From Pelobates cultripes (Eukaryota > Chordata > Amphibia > Anura > Pelobatidae): 64,000 bases of DNA. This document shows, one piece after another, positions 36,150 through 47,613 of this stretch. How positions within the stretch are numbered: the stretch's first letter is position 1; the number at the start of each line of letters is the position of its first letter. Location: contig OW240916.1 of NCBI GenBank assembly GCA_933207985.1, forward strand, positions 84,729,132 to 84,793,131, read 5' to 3'. Below the pieces are notes generated by a model. It made no database searches. It was not told the DNA's origin and worked only from the letters and a program-made list of their open reading frames with translations. A program made the position numbers and the translations under genes.

Positions 36150-36720
36150 GGAAGGTGTCAGTGCTCGGGTCGGATAGGAGCATTTCCTTGGGGGGGCGAG
36201 TGGTTGGATCTTACGCCTTTGGCATTGGAGGTTCGGTGGTCTGGCACCAGATACATGATGGGGGTGTGGCTCCTCCTTGTACGGGGTCAGCTGTCCCTCC
36301 TCCTGGGGGTACCAGGGTTTTTTGTCATCTCTGGGTGGAATGACCTGGGTTCGGTTACGGTTTCGGATTTGGGTGCTCTTAAATCTGGTCATGTTGCGCA
36401 TTCTGTGTCTTCCCAGAGGTTCTCAGGGGCTGGCCTGAGGCTATCGCCCGTTCCTGTTGGCAGTGCGCTCAGCAATGTGAGTGCCCTGGTGCGCTGCTGT
36501 CGAAATCGGACTAGATGGGTTTCTAGGTTTGTCGTGGGGTCTTGGGGGATTTCCGGTTCGCCTTTAGGGTTGGGCCGGATGTGGCCTGGTTATCTCGAGG
36601 GGATGGGTGCGCTTGCTGGAGGTCGGACTAGGCCTTTGTTAATCTAGCGCTGCAAAAAGTGGTGGAACAGGCCATGGCTGGTTATGGTGGGGTCCCCCAC
36701 TGATGTTAGGTGTAAAACAG
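36150..36720 (+). pseudogene. SGNH-hydrolase-like remnant downstream of YR-retroelement pol
   Basis: One plus frame (36135 onward) reads LALEVRWSGTRYMMGV, then PGFFVISGWNDLGSV, matching the ALQVRWxGRRGMRWSQ and PDxLVIHxGGNDLG segments of SGNH/GDSL-type domains carried by some tyrosine-recombinase retrotransposons; WNDL corresponds to the block-III GGND. A later frame gives LQKVVEQAMAGYGG (about 36650), like the C-terminal LQxGVERAL helix. The N-terminal GDS serine block and C-terminal DxxH are not visible. Known Ngaro elements can carry such an ORF; whether it served transposition is unknown. Non-functional here. Confidence 0.55.
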
Positions 36721-39120
36721 CGGGGTTGTGGCGGGGGTATGTCCTTGCCAATTGAGTTTGAGTGGTTACGTTTAAGTATATGGAATGAGATGAACAAGTT
36801 TTTTTAGGTCTCAACCTCCCCTGCTTCAAAAGGTTAAACATTAGGTTGCCTGAGGTGTCGTGCCCATCGAGATCCATTCTGGAATTCTGCAGATTGTAGA
36901 ATTTCGAGTCCCTGAGGGGCCTTTTTAGGAAACCGATTTAACACCTTAAAGGACAAGGCAAGGTAAATGTCTCTGTATGCTGCCATACCTCGCCTGACAT
37001 TGGACGTTAAGGGGTTAGCCCTGAACACAACTCAGATATTGATTGCGTATTTGTGTCATTCAGAAGGGAAACTGGCAAGATAAAGCATATTAGTGCACTG
37101 AAGTTTCTGCTCCTGTTTTTGTGTGATGAGGTGCATATAATCAGTTTGCTGCAGAGATATCCAGAAGCATGTCTTTTACTGCATATTTTTACATATAAGG
37201 TAGTTTATTCGCTTGGCACAGTATAATGACTTTCTGCTAATCGGAACAGCTACTGCAAACTGACATCTGGAAGCGTGTGCTGTAGCATATTGTTTCTATA
37301 ATGTGTTCATTTAAATGGAAACTAAACTCTTTCTTGCTGCTCTAATTTATTTTTTTACGTAACTGATTATATTTGTGCAGCAGTTTTAGTAATAAATTTA
37401 GCAACATATGTTATCGTAAAAGTTAAACTTATCAGTATATTTGATTGGCACAGTCACGATCTGCGTTGGCTTTGCAGATGAACGAGTTAAAGAGTCACTG
37501 TAAGCACCATAACAACTTTGAGGGCGATGACTGTTTTTCAAATGCAGAGATTTCTAAAGTTAGTTATGACTACAAGTCAGCCCCTCCTTCTTCCTTGATT
37601 ACACCAGTGTCAGACAACTATTGTGTGCAATGTGCAAGCACCACACAAAAGTAATAAACTTTTCTCTCTCTCGACTCGCACATTACAATATGGCTGCTAT
37701 CAGTTGCTATCAGTTAATTAAGCATTTCCACTCTTCCTATGTAATCAGTGTAACTGAGGCTGGGGATCATTTTCTTCTCCCATGAACTCCAGCAAGAGAT
37801 GCTCATCATTAGTGGAGTCTGTTCCTGGTGAGGGAACTGACGGCCTCAATTATCTGTGTAGCTGCAAAACTTTGAAAGTATCTTTTTTTTTTTCCTCAAT
37901 CATTACTAAGCAAGTTTTTTAAAAACGAAAACAAAAAAACCCCAAGAAATTGTGACACCTTCAGGGAAGACTTCCCACGCAGGTGTTAGAGTGTGAAAGG
38001 GTACAGTACGATATTGCGCAACAGAGTACAATGTATACATACATCTTAGTCAGTCACGCAAGTACACTGCCAGCATATGGATCATTTTTATTTTAGCTTA
38101 TTTTTTATTTCTTTTTTTGCATATTTAATCTATTTATCGTTTTTGTTCCTTTAAATAGTCCAAAATAAAAAAAGCATAGAATACCAAGTCGACAGCCCTG
38201 AAGATTACAGCAATGGTGTCTCTGTTACGGAAGATGTAGCAGTTCAGGCGCATTGTCAACCTGGTACTTTGAGTTGTGTATCTACCGGCAATACAGAATA
38301 TTCTGCACTGATACCTCTGGCTCCTATAGGATATTCTTTCTATCTAGTCCACTGGCAATTCTCTATGTGTAACTACTCTATAGTGGACGACAAACAGCAA
38401 TATACCTGTATGCTTCAATAGACATAAGCTTCTTGTTGGTAAATCATGAATACCCTTTATTCCGGTTCATAGTCAGAATATATAGCAGTTCTCCAAATAA
38501 CACATAAACAACGGGGACCAATTAGGGACATGAGAGGCCCAGTGGAAAATTAAATCAATTAGTACATGGCAAATCTCAAACAATAGAAAGTCTAATTTAA
38601 AACAGGTAATTCAATTACAGGTATAGACAACAGGTAATGTTATTAACAGAAGACATCAGATACAAGTAATTCTGGACAGGGGGAAACAATGATTGCAATT
38701 AACAGACCCTACTCTGTTTCCATATTTGTGTACAGAGAATGTACCTGCAGGGGGGGTAAGCTATCAACCATTCTTCCTGACTCATTTACAGTGACACAAT
38801 ACAATCCTGCAGAGTCTGCATCTTTGGCAAAAAGTAACAACATAGGCCTGACATGATGACAGACCAGTAATAGAACCATTGTTTTGTCATACAATACATT
38901 GGGTAATGCAAAGACTATTCCTGTTAGGTACTCTCACTAGCTATGTGAGGGCATTATTAAAAAGTCAGAAGCTCGCTATAACTGAAACAAATGAGGACAA
39001 ATTAAGCAGGTATAATTTCCAAGCCAAAACCAGACTTTAATCCCTGACGATCCCAGTGGAAGTCAGTGCTGTGAGAAGGCCCCTAAAGACTTCTCACAGC
39101 AATGGAGGGCCCTGTAGCCT
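36721..39120. other. spacer with TTAA-element scraps
   Basis: 36938-37016 is bounded by ttaacaccttaaaggac and gttaaggggtta, a diverged relative of the CCCCTTAAGGAC family. 37481-37510 (gttaaagagtcactgtaagcac) is the start of another TTAA-class element. No gene recognised elsewhere. Confidence 0.45.
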
Positions 39121-39560
39121 TCAAGAATTTGTGCCTACCACTGCCTGGGACTTAGTTTCCCATGTCACCTTGGCCGTTTGAGCTCCTTGGACTCCGGCTC
39201 CCCGTTGTATTGGGGGAGGCATGGGTAGAGGCGGCAGCTGGAGATTATGCAGACAGTCCGCTGGGTCCTCTGTGGCTGAAAGAAAAAGGACATCGTCCCC
39301 CTGTGGTACTATTAGGGTCCCCAAGACTCCCCACTCGTACCTGATGCCATACTCTCTCAGGGTTTTGGTGATGGGCAGGAATTTGCGTCTAGCCATCAGG
39401 AACGAGAAGGGTACGTCTGCAAAGACTGTAATCTTACAGTTGTCCACAGATACGCTGGGGTGTTTCCTAGAACAGGCCTGCGGTCGGTCAAAGGACAGTC
39501 GGATGTCTAAGTGATTTACTTTCTCTGGACAAGCATTTCTTTTATGTTTGTGCCCCGAGG
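39121..39560 (-). pseudogene. L1-type ORF1 C-terminal fragment
   Basis: An open minus frame of about 150 codons contains KITVFADVPFSFLMARRKF, then TLREYGIRYEWG, then DDVLFLSATEDPADCLHNL. This is the order of the C-terminal domain of L1 ORF1p (R-rich helix, GIRYRWG, then a ...FLSxxEDAxxFL segment). The coiled coil and RRM are missing, probably by truncation near 39545. It is a different subfamily from the ORF1 at 54457, as residues differ widely. Confidence 0.75.
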
Positions 39561-41180
39561 CATAACTAGAAACCACTGGGCACTATAAGGTAGCCCCCTG
39601 GGACCAGCCATTGGCTTGTTCCTCTTGGCACACCCTCCAAGTATTTGCACCCGTGGAACCCATAACATCTGTCCCCACTGTAATTACACCACTGATCTGG
39701 TCCTACTATAAGACTGAGTGTGCTCAAAACTCACTATTGTAGCAAAACAAATATCACGGGCCTGGCGACAGTACAGTGCCAACCTAGGCAAATGAGACAT
39801 GTAGAAGTGGACCCTCCATAACATCAACTAAAGTCTAAAAGGTGCAGATGTAGTAGGGGAGGTGCAGAAAAAAAAAATTAATGAAAACAAATGAATTATA
39901 TAAGGGAAATGGAAAAGTAAAGAGGCCTCCCTTGTCACTGCACCAACATGAACTGCCTGGTCTTCCCACCATTGCCTGAAAGCTTGTCCAGGTCCACATT
40001 CCACTACCTGTCTAGTCGGTCATAAAACAAGTGGACGACATAAATTCTAGCCAATAGAACCATCTCTGTTGGCCCTCAGACTATCCATCTGTCTTCCTCC
40101 ACTCTAATGACTCATTGCTTTAGTGGTGGGAAGAAGTCTTCCTCCAGGAAAGGGGGATTTGATTCATTATTATAATCAAAATAATATGTGCATGAGAATT
40201 CAAAGTAATATAGGAATTCTGATATTTTTGGAAGAATTCACAAACTTTCTTTCACTTTTGAAGATTATATATACCTTAACACCCAAAAATATTATACATT
40301 CTAAGGTAAATACAAGTCTTACCTTACCATATCATTCATCTCTGGGGTTTTATCATATACTAAATTGCCTTTTCTAAGTGACTAATTACTTACTAGTTGT
40401 ACCATCAGTAGTGGGACAACCCAATATAGTTTTTAAGAGATGAGCAATTTATCTTGTTTGCTTTGTTAGGGAAATCTAAAGTGCATGCTAACAACATATT
40501 ATGTCTGCTTAATTTATTTATGTATTTTGTTTTATCCTTAGCAATGGCAGCATTTTGTATAATATTTTATACATTTGTTTGTGCAATATTGTCTTGCTTC
40601 TTTGCTATTTGTGTGTTATTTACTAATTTTGTTTTTGTATTCAATCTTACAGATCTTTTTATAACTTAGTTTTATCTATTTAATATATTTTGCATTGTTG
40701 TATAACTCTAATTACATTTTTGCATTTATTTCATTTGAAAAGTGACTGCAATATTTTTCAGAGCACTTTGATGGATATCATGATGAAATGCGCATTTATA
40801 TTTATCGATGGAGTTTGTTGCATCTTATCATTTTCCTTGCAAAGAGACTTATGACTGGAAGGATAATGTCCACCATTATTAGTTCAGCCAATCTTTCTAG
40901 TATTCTGTGCTTATTGACCTAATATTATACATTATTAAAAGGTCATGCAAGCCTTCTCTATTTTTCCTAGATACCCTAAAGCATAGATGGCCAATAGTTA
41001 GATTTATAACATTTGAAATATTTTGCTTCCTCCAAGTCTGAAGGCTATTCATCCCCTATTGGTTTCTTCTTTTTTGCATTGTTTTCAAGAAACAGTTAAA
41101 ACGTGTATGGCAAAAAAGGTTAAATTTTTTTTTCCATTTATCCTACTTGTGCATGACTTTAGATCGACCTTTTCTAATCT
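39561..41180. other. AT-rich spacer
   Basis: gaggcataactagaaaccac near 39558 may be a hAT-like terminus. The rest is AT-rich with no recognised gene. Confidence 0.4.
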
Positions 41181-41272
41181 TAAAGAGACACTATAATCAC
41201 TAGAACAACTACAGCTTATTGTATTTGTTCTAGTAAATATAATCATTCCTTTAAGGCTTTTTGCAGTAAACA

Positions 41273-41850
41273 CTTGACTGCAGACCCACGAACCTCCCGT
41301 TGCCCAATAAACACACAACACCTGTATAGTGGATAAGGGCAACGGCCACAGCTTTATTGAACATTTTTGACCAGCATTTAAACCAACTGTCAGCTGATGG
41401 GGTGATTCATCCATCAGACAGGTCTCACATCCTTTTACCAGAGTCCAAAGCAGCCTGCCTTCCGCCTTCAGCCCAAGCATGCTGTGACTCCCCAATCCGA
41501 CTTGTCACTTGCCTTCCCATGCTCTGGCCAGGTATTCCGCTGTGACAAAACAAAAACAGAGACAACCAGACACCAAGAAAAAACACCACCAACACCGCCA
41601 CTTGACTACTAACCACAACCATTATAGGGAGGGAGGGTGGGAAAGCTCCTTTTAGATCTCTTCCTACCTACTGAGTGACAAGGGCCCACCCCCAGATTCC
41701 CTTATGTACTAAGTCCCTTATTGCTACATATGTATCCCTTTATGTCCATCCCCCTCCCTGGGCAGCAGTCATGTCTTTCCCTTCCTTATTCAGTCCAGGG
41801 AAACCTTGACTGCAGACCCACGAACCTCCCGTTGCCCAATAAACACACAA
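41273..41850. mobile_element. insert with 46-bp terminal direct repeats
   Basis: Identical 46-bp segments starting cttgactgcagacccacgaa lie at 41273-41318 and 41805-41850. The unit is 532 bp plus a 46-bp partial second copy. Bases 41393-41422 form the hairpin ctgatgg...ccatcag. Possible explanations are a partial tandem dimer from a circular intermediate, a miniature LTR element, or a long target duplication. No coding sequence. Confidence 0.6.
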
Positions 41851-42775
41851 TTGGCCACTCCTAAGATAGCTGCTAGAGGTGCTTCCTGTGGCAATGACAT
41901 TCAGTGTATCCAACAGAAGAAAGGGATCAGCGCTCTCTATCTATACAAAATACAACAGAAACAATAATAAATAAGTAAAAAGTGGCAGCACACCTAAAAA
42001 GTAGGGCTCCCTCACAGGCCTTACAACAGAAATGGTACAGAAAAAAGAAAGGAAGGCAGCGCCACTATAAACCACATAAATTAAAAGAGCACAGAATAGG
42101 CAGACTAGAATACAATATATATGATAGATACTAAGCAAAATAGAAGTCCAGAATAAATAGTCTGACTGGTAGATGAATCAAACAACGAGGTATATCCTTG
42201 TAGAGGTGAATACAGTCTTTTGTAGTGGGGGATTCTTCAGAGTGGTGTAGATGCGTCTTTGTACATCATATGAAATGAGAAAATAACAACTGATGGTATA
42301 GTATGTCCCGAAAGGGGTAGAAGCAATAAAAGAGTATATGGTCCTACTCACGTTTTCAAGAGCTATGGACTTAGCTCTAGTGTTGATAACGTACAGTGGT
42401 ATAATCCCCACTTATGGGATACGTGAGGTCTTAGTATTCTTTCTTGATTAGGGGACCATATGTGGAAATAAAAGCAGGAACAACAATGGTGCTCAAAGTA
42501 TAAAATGCCAGAGGTGAGAAGATAAAAAACCAAGTGGTTACTCACATTTAGTTGAACAGACTGACTGTTCAATGAATACAGCTTGAGTGGTATAATCCCC
42601 ACCTAGGATTCTTGGGAGTAATATCCTCACTGGAAAGTAAAAACACTTCTGTGCCGGATAAAAGGATGGTAGTAATAAAAAAGTAAAATAATAATAGTAA
42701 TAAAAAGTAAGATGGCTAACTCACAGTAAGAAAGTGGCCAAAATACCTTTATTTAAAACAATATAGTTTAAAAAA

Positions 42776-42808
42776 CCACAACGCGTTTCGCCCTTAGGCT
42801 TTATCAAG
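42776..42808 (-). ncRNA. hammerhead-like core in palindrome, minus
   Basis: Minus strand reads CTTGATAAAGCCTAAGGGCG, then AAACGCGTTGTGG. The stem is GCC-taag-GGC, followed by GAAACGCGTT. The CUGAUGA box has become TTGATAA and the UC is TT, so cleavage is unlikely. Confidence 0.35.
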
Positions 42809-42851
42809 TGGAGATCAGCATCAGCATTTGATAAGCATCAGCTGATCTCCA

Positions 42852-42884
42852 CTTGATAAAGCCTAAGGGCGAAACGCGTTGTGG
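42852..42884 (+). ncRNA. hammerhead-like core in palindrome, plus
   Basis: Exact inverted copy of 42776-42808, so the same core is presented on both strands about 45 nt apart. Confidence 0.35.
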
Positions 42885-43414
42885 TTTTTTAAAGACTGTA
42901 TTCACCTCTACAAGGATATACCTCGTTGTTTGATTCATCTACCAGTCAGACTATTTATTCTGGACTTCTATTTTGCTTAGTATCTATCATATATATTGTA
43001 TTCTAGTCTGCCTATTCTGTGCTCTTTTAATTTATGTGGTTTATAGTGGCGCTGCCTTCCTTTCTTTTTTCTGTACCATTCAGTGTATCCACCCTGCATG
43101 GAGACACTCAACATTCATCTCTATGAGAAGATGCTGATTGGCCAGGCTTGTGTTTGGCTTGTGCTGCTTCTAGCTTGATTTGCCTCCCTCACAATCTCAG
43201 CCAATCCAATGCTTTCGTATGGGAAAGCATTTTGATTGGCTAAGATCACCACTTCTGATAATGTCAGCCAAGGAGGCAGATCAGGGGCAGAGCCAGCAGC
43301 AGCAGACTGGAATAAATGTAAGATTTTACTATACTTAGGGGGGGCAAGGTGGGATCATGGGGGCTAGATAGTGTTTTTAATACTATAGGGTTAGGAATAC
43401 ATGTTACTCCATGT

Positions 43415-43495
43415 GTCTCACACACACACATCGACAGACATACACACTGACAGACAACACACACACACACTGACAGACACACACATACACTGACC
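43415..43495. repeat. (CA)n / cagacacaca microsatellite
   Basis: cacacacacacatcgacaga and related units. It truncates the TTAA-class element on its left. Confidence 0.85.
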
Positions 43496-44686
43496 AAGGA
43501 GGAGTTGCTGCTGCTCTGCTCTGTGTGTTGCTTCCAAGATGGCTTCTTGCTTTGCTCTCCTGTGGGCACTGTAGCCCCACCCCATGGTGATATGAGCCAA
43601 TGATGGCAAACCAACCCTCCTCTCATGGGCAGCTGGCTCTACTGCCTAAATGGCAACACCATAGAATTTCCTACAATTTCTTCCAAAAGGAGACTAGGCA
43701 TGTGCAAAATCTGCTGAATCAGGGCAGATTTCAATCCTGCCCTATTATTTTGACATGCCTAGATTCTCTTAAGAAATCTTATCCAAACAGCATATTAAAT
43801 AGAGAGGAGGGCACCTGCGGAACTGAAACCGATTACAGAATTAAAAAGACAAAAATTTTATCACATATATTTTGGCTTACATATTAACATTTTATTCACA
43901 CGTAATGTTGTGTTAGATATACATATAGGATATTAAATGCAAGCAATTTCTGTCCTTTAAAAATCAATATATAATGTGGATGTGGAACAAACACAAAGCT
44001 CAAATTCTAGGGTTTGTTTTGGTTTAGAACTTTGACAATTTACTTTGTCCTTAAGGGATTAAACACTAAATGAATTTATTAGTCTTTACTGAGTGAACAA
44101 AAAGACAAAATTAGTAATGAGTTATCTCTGCAGTATCCTCAAGTGAAATGTCATACATGCATAAAAATAGCTAGAAAAATAGGATGATAGTAAAACGGAA
44201 ATCCAATACATAATAAAACTGAAAATATAGTATGCGATAGAATAAGAATTTTCAATTAAACAAATATATGTGTATTTGATCATAATATGCAAGAACACTT
44301 TGCAAGATCTGTGAAAACTGGATCCTAAGCAAACTAGCCATAATATCTGTTTTTTAAAAACTGCTAAGTCTCCAGCTATGTGACCCAAAAGGTGACTATT
44401 GTTACGAGCAAATGCAAATGCAAGAAAAATTTTAGAGAAGAGAATTATATAAAAAAAATAACTGTAATCTAGATCCCATGAAATCTATGACTTGTCACAC
44501 ATTTCATGAGTTACAGAATAATCTCCTGGTTAACCTACATTTAATGGGACACATGACCTGGGAAGGATAAAAAACAAAATAGACAAACCTGCTGAGAAAA
44601 TAGTCCATACAAATATTAAAGAAAACTATTTTATAACCTGTACCTTCTTGCATTGTACTGGCTCAATTGAACTTGCATTGTACTGG
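43496..44686. other. spacer, no gene recognised
   Basis: A tiny tandem duplication, cttgcattgtactggctc, is seen at about 44647 and 44671. tttgtccttaagggattaaa at 44044 is a lone terminus of the CCCCTTAAGGAC class. Confidence 0.4.
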
Positions 44687-45215
44687 CTCCATTTGTCTAA
44701 ATATACATAGGGATTGAGGAGAGAGCGCAGGTAATTGGAGCTGATGTGTACTGTAGTCATTGCTGCCGCCCAGGAGTGATGGGAGTGAGTGCAGGACTTT
44801 TCTTCTTGTATTTGTATTCACTTTTTGTATCACACAGCTAGGTTACAATGCTGCCGCCCATCCCATGTGTTCCCTATTAAGGGTTAACAAGTATATAGGG
44901 GTGTATATAAAAAATACCTCTCTCTGTCTCACTAGAGAGATTTTTGCCAGAAGCTCAAGGAAGCAAGGTAAAGGGTCAGAGTAGGACCCGTCTAGGGGGG
45001 TCTGCCTTGATGTTGGCAGGCGGGCATTTCCTCCAGTGGCCATTGGAGTAACTAGATGACCTCCATTTGTTTAAATATACATAGGGATTAAGGAGAGAGC
45101 GCAGGTAACTTTTTTCTTTGGTTTTTACTATATGTATTAGCTGATGTGTACTGTAGTCATTGCTGCCGCCCAGGAGTGATGGGAGTGAGCGCAGGACTTT
45201 TCTTTTTGTATTTAT
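44687..45215 (+). repeat. direct pair of the gcgcaggta family
   Basis: Two colinear blocks: ctccatttgtctaaatatac...gcgcaggta (44687-44735) plus gctgatgtgtactgtagtca...ggacttttctt (44740-44805), and their counterparts at about 45060-45112 and 45138-45204. Between them, cctctctctgtctcactaga resembles the middle of the 4324-4628 insertion, placing them in the same dispersed family. Confidence 0.65.
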
Positions 45216-45379
45216 ATATATATACACATATATATATTTATATATATACACACACGTATATATATGTAATAATTCTACATATATATTTATGTAATAATTT
45301 GACATCATTAGGTCTTCTTATTCATTACAATTTGCAGGACCTACCTGACAACCCAGGCCGAAAGTCCAGGGAATTTAAT
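45216..45379. repeat. AT/TA microsatellite and spacer
   Basis: 45218-45265 is (ta)n with (ca) interruptions. Following bases are unassigned. Confidence 0.7.
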
Positions 45380-46866
45380 TTGCTGGCACTATATTTAACC
45401 CTGTAACTTTCCAAGACACCATAAAACCTGAACACAAATATTAGTGTAAAATACAGTAAAATATATTACAACCATGATATCATCAGTGAAAGTGACATTT
45501 TTTGCATTTTTCACACACAAATGGCACTTACACGGACGATATAATTGTTGTGATAAGTTTTACTGTTTTGAAACACTAATATTTGTATGCAGCGAAGTCT
45601 CCTGAGTATTACAGTACCCCTCATGTACAGGTTTTATGGTGTTTTATAAAATTACAGAGTCAAATATAAGGCTTGCATTTCATTTTTTTTTTTTTTGCTG
45701 TGCATAAACATTTAACATACGCTTATGAGGTAGTGTGTCACATTTAAGTATTACATTGGGGTATATGAGAGACATGCACATTTTCTGTTAGTATTAAGTC
45801 ATAAGAGTAGCATGCGCAGTGTTAGCATATGAGCATGCTAGATTGGTTATATCATAAAGAACGGTATGCGAGGAGGCTGATTAAACATTATGTTCATTTC
45901 AAATGAACAATCTAACAGTAAAACAGGCTAGGGTTAACTGTGGTATAAGATTAGTTACGTATGGTTAATTTAAGCTATCCACAAGATATATCTACTTGGC
46001 AGCAAGCTACAGGCTATGCGTTGGGGTTGCGTTTCAGTTTTTTCACATTGAAATTCGCCAGATTGGTTACGTTGCCTTTGAGAACGTATGGTAGCCCAGG
46101 AATGAAAATTACCCCCATGATGACATACCATTTGCAATAGTACACAACCCAAGGTATTGCAAATGGGGTATGTCCAGTCTTTTTTTGTAGCCACTTAGTC
46201 ACAAACACTGGCCAAAATTGGCGTTCAAATTAGTTTTTTGCATTTTTCACACACAAACAAATATTAACACTAACTTTAGCCAGTGTTTGTGACCAAGTGG
46301 CTACTAAAAAAGACTGGAAATACCCCATTTGCAATACCTTGAGTTGTCTACTTTTGCAAATGGTATGCCATCATGGGGGTAATTCTCATTCCTGGGCTAC
46401 CATACAGTCTCAAAGGCAACGTAACCAATCTGTCGAATTTCAATGTGAAAAAACAGAAAAATGTAACATGCTATATTTGACCCTGTAACTTCCCAAAACA
46501 CTATACAAGGGTGTACTGTTTTACACGTGAGACATTGCTGAATACAAATATGTGTATTTTATTGCAGTAAAAGCAAACAGTATCATGACACTCACAGTTA
46601 AAATGTCACATAGAACTAAATAAAATGTTAAAATTCATATTTTCTCCCATTTTTTATATTTTATTCATATTAAATTATGTTTCATACCTAAATATTTGAT
46701 GTTAAATGAAAGCCCTGTTTCCCCTGAATAAAATGATATATAATAAGTGTGGGTGCACAAAATATGAAAGTGGCGAATTACGCCTGAACAGACATATATA
46801 TTCAAGTTTTTGTTTACGTTTTGTTTTGATCACAAGTTTACATTTGGCTCAGTCCTTAAGGGGTTA
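45380..46866. mobile_element. foldback element with mirror-image frames
   Basis: Two sets of inverted segments: 45400-45470 with 45572-45670 (ccataaaacctg / caggttttatgg), and long arms 46037-46212 with 46279-46455, about 85% matching by eye, separated by 66 nt. Each long arm opens a frame beginning MATKKDW with PICNTL and VCHHGG, one on each strand. It ends cagtccttaaggggttaa at 46849-46866, the CCCCTTAAGGAC terminus. Split by the insertion at 45683-46026. Protein status is doubtful. Confidence 0.7.
45683..46026 (-). mobile_element. L1-derived 3' end fragment, copy D
   Basis: Poly(T) at 45683-45698, then gctgtgcataaacatttaac, loosely matching the 3' end of copy A after its poly(T). Flanks ttgcatttca (45673-45682) and ttgcgtttca (46027-46036) are a 10-bp duplication with one mismatch inside the foldback element. 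Strongly 5' truncated. Confidence 0.5.
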
Positions 46867-47320
46867 ATGAGTGTCCCCTAACCATCAATTAACTTTTTTT
46901 CCACCATCAATTAACTTTTTTCCCATCAACCATCTCTTATTTTTGTGTCACAGATGGAACTACGAATCACATGAACATGCACGTCCATTGCACCAGAAAT
47001 AAGGCATGCTCAGTTTGGAACTGTTAAAGTCTTAATCCATAGTCATTGTTGTTCCTTCTGTGCTAATGCTTGGAATGTGGAAACTTGAATTTCTCCTAAC
47101 AAATGTCCAAGATCTGGCATCGACTTTATTACTGATGGGAAATCCAAGTGAACAAAATAAAATAACAATTTTACAAAATGGGACTGGGTAGAAAATAGTT
47201 TTACTTTTCTCCCAGGAAATTCATTCTAAAATAGCTTGGTTAAAAGTCTTGAAAATGCTGTCTAGGCCACGGGAAAAAAACTGAATCTACATAAATATAG
47301 GAGCCATTTAGTCACTTAGG
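46867..47320. other. spacer
   Basis: A short tandem duplication, accatcaattaacttttttt, occurs near 46881 and 46903. No gene. Confidence 0.4.
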
Positions 47321-47321
47321 G

Positions 47322-47481
47322 TGTTATGCAGTCCACCTTCCAGTAGATGGCAGCATAGTGAAGTTATGCACTTGTTCTGTTGTGTTAGTCTCTCTTGTGT
47401 TATGTTATTATGTGTGTGTACTATTTTACTACAATGTCTGAGAGCCATTTTGTGAATATATAACATGCTAATACTTTAAAC
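47322..47481 (+). mobile_element. Ty3/gypsy 5' LTR candidate
   Basis: Starts TGTTATGCAGTCCACC, includes ccagtagatggcagcatagt, and ends just before the primer-binding-like tggcgacgaggatggga at 47482-47498. This layout is typical of Mag-like gypsy elements. The expected terminal CA is not present and no 3' LTR is found in the window, so the right edge is set by the primer site. Confidence 0.6.
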
Positions 47482-47613
47482 TGGCGACGAGGATGGGATG
47501 TCAGGAAATGGACACTGCAGCATATATATATATATATAAAGGAAATAAAATCAGCCTGAGTGAGGAAGTAAAACTTTTCTTTTGGAAATCTATTATCTAC
47601 AAATATCTCCAGC

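Larger units (their letters stand above)
41913..43076. mobile_element. palindromic element with hammerhead-like cores
   Basis: Flanked by cattcagtgtatcca at 41898-41912 and 43077-43091 (15 bp; the first few bases could belong to the element). Outer arms 42031-42218 and 42893-43080 are perfect inverted repeats of 188 bp. Inner arms 42767-42819 and 42841-42893 are perfect over 53 bp with a 21-nt spacer. About 548 nt between the left arms have no partner on the right. That unpaired block contains gtggtataatccccac twice (42393, 42585). No coding capacity. Confidence 0.9.
41181..43406 (+). mobile_element. TTAA-class element split by two insertions
   Basis: Starts ttaaagagacactataatca and runs through the hairpin gaacaactacagcttattgt...tttgttctagt to 41272. 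It resumes at ttggccactcctaagatagc (41851-41897) and again at ccctgcatggagacactcaa (43092) to ctatagggttaggaatacat (about 43400). The pieces are colinear with the minus-strand copy at 13879-14262. The two intervening blocks are annotated separately. The right terminus is lost in a CA repeat. Confidence 0.75.

Noticed and set aside
39551..39600. hAT terminus cagtggtttctagttatgcc (minus strand)
   Set aside because: No partner terminus or duplication was found within several kb.
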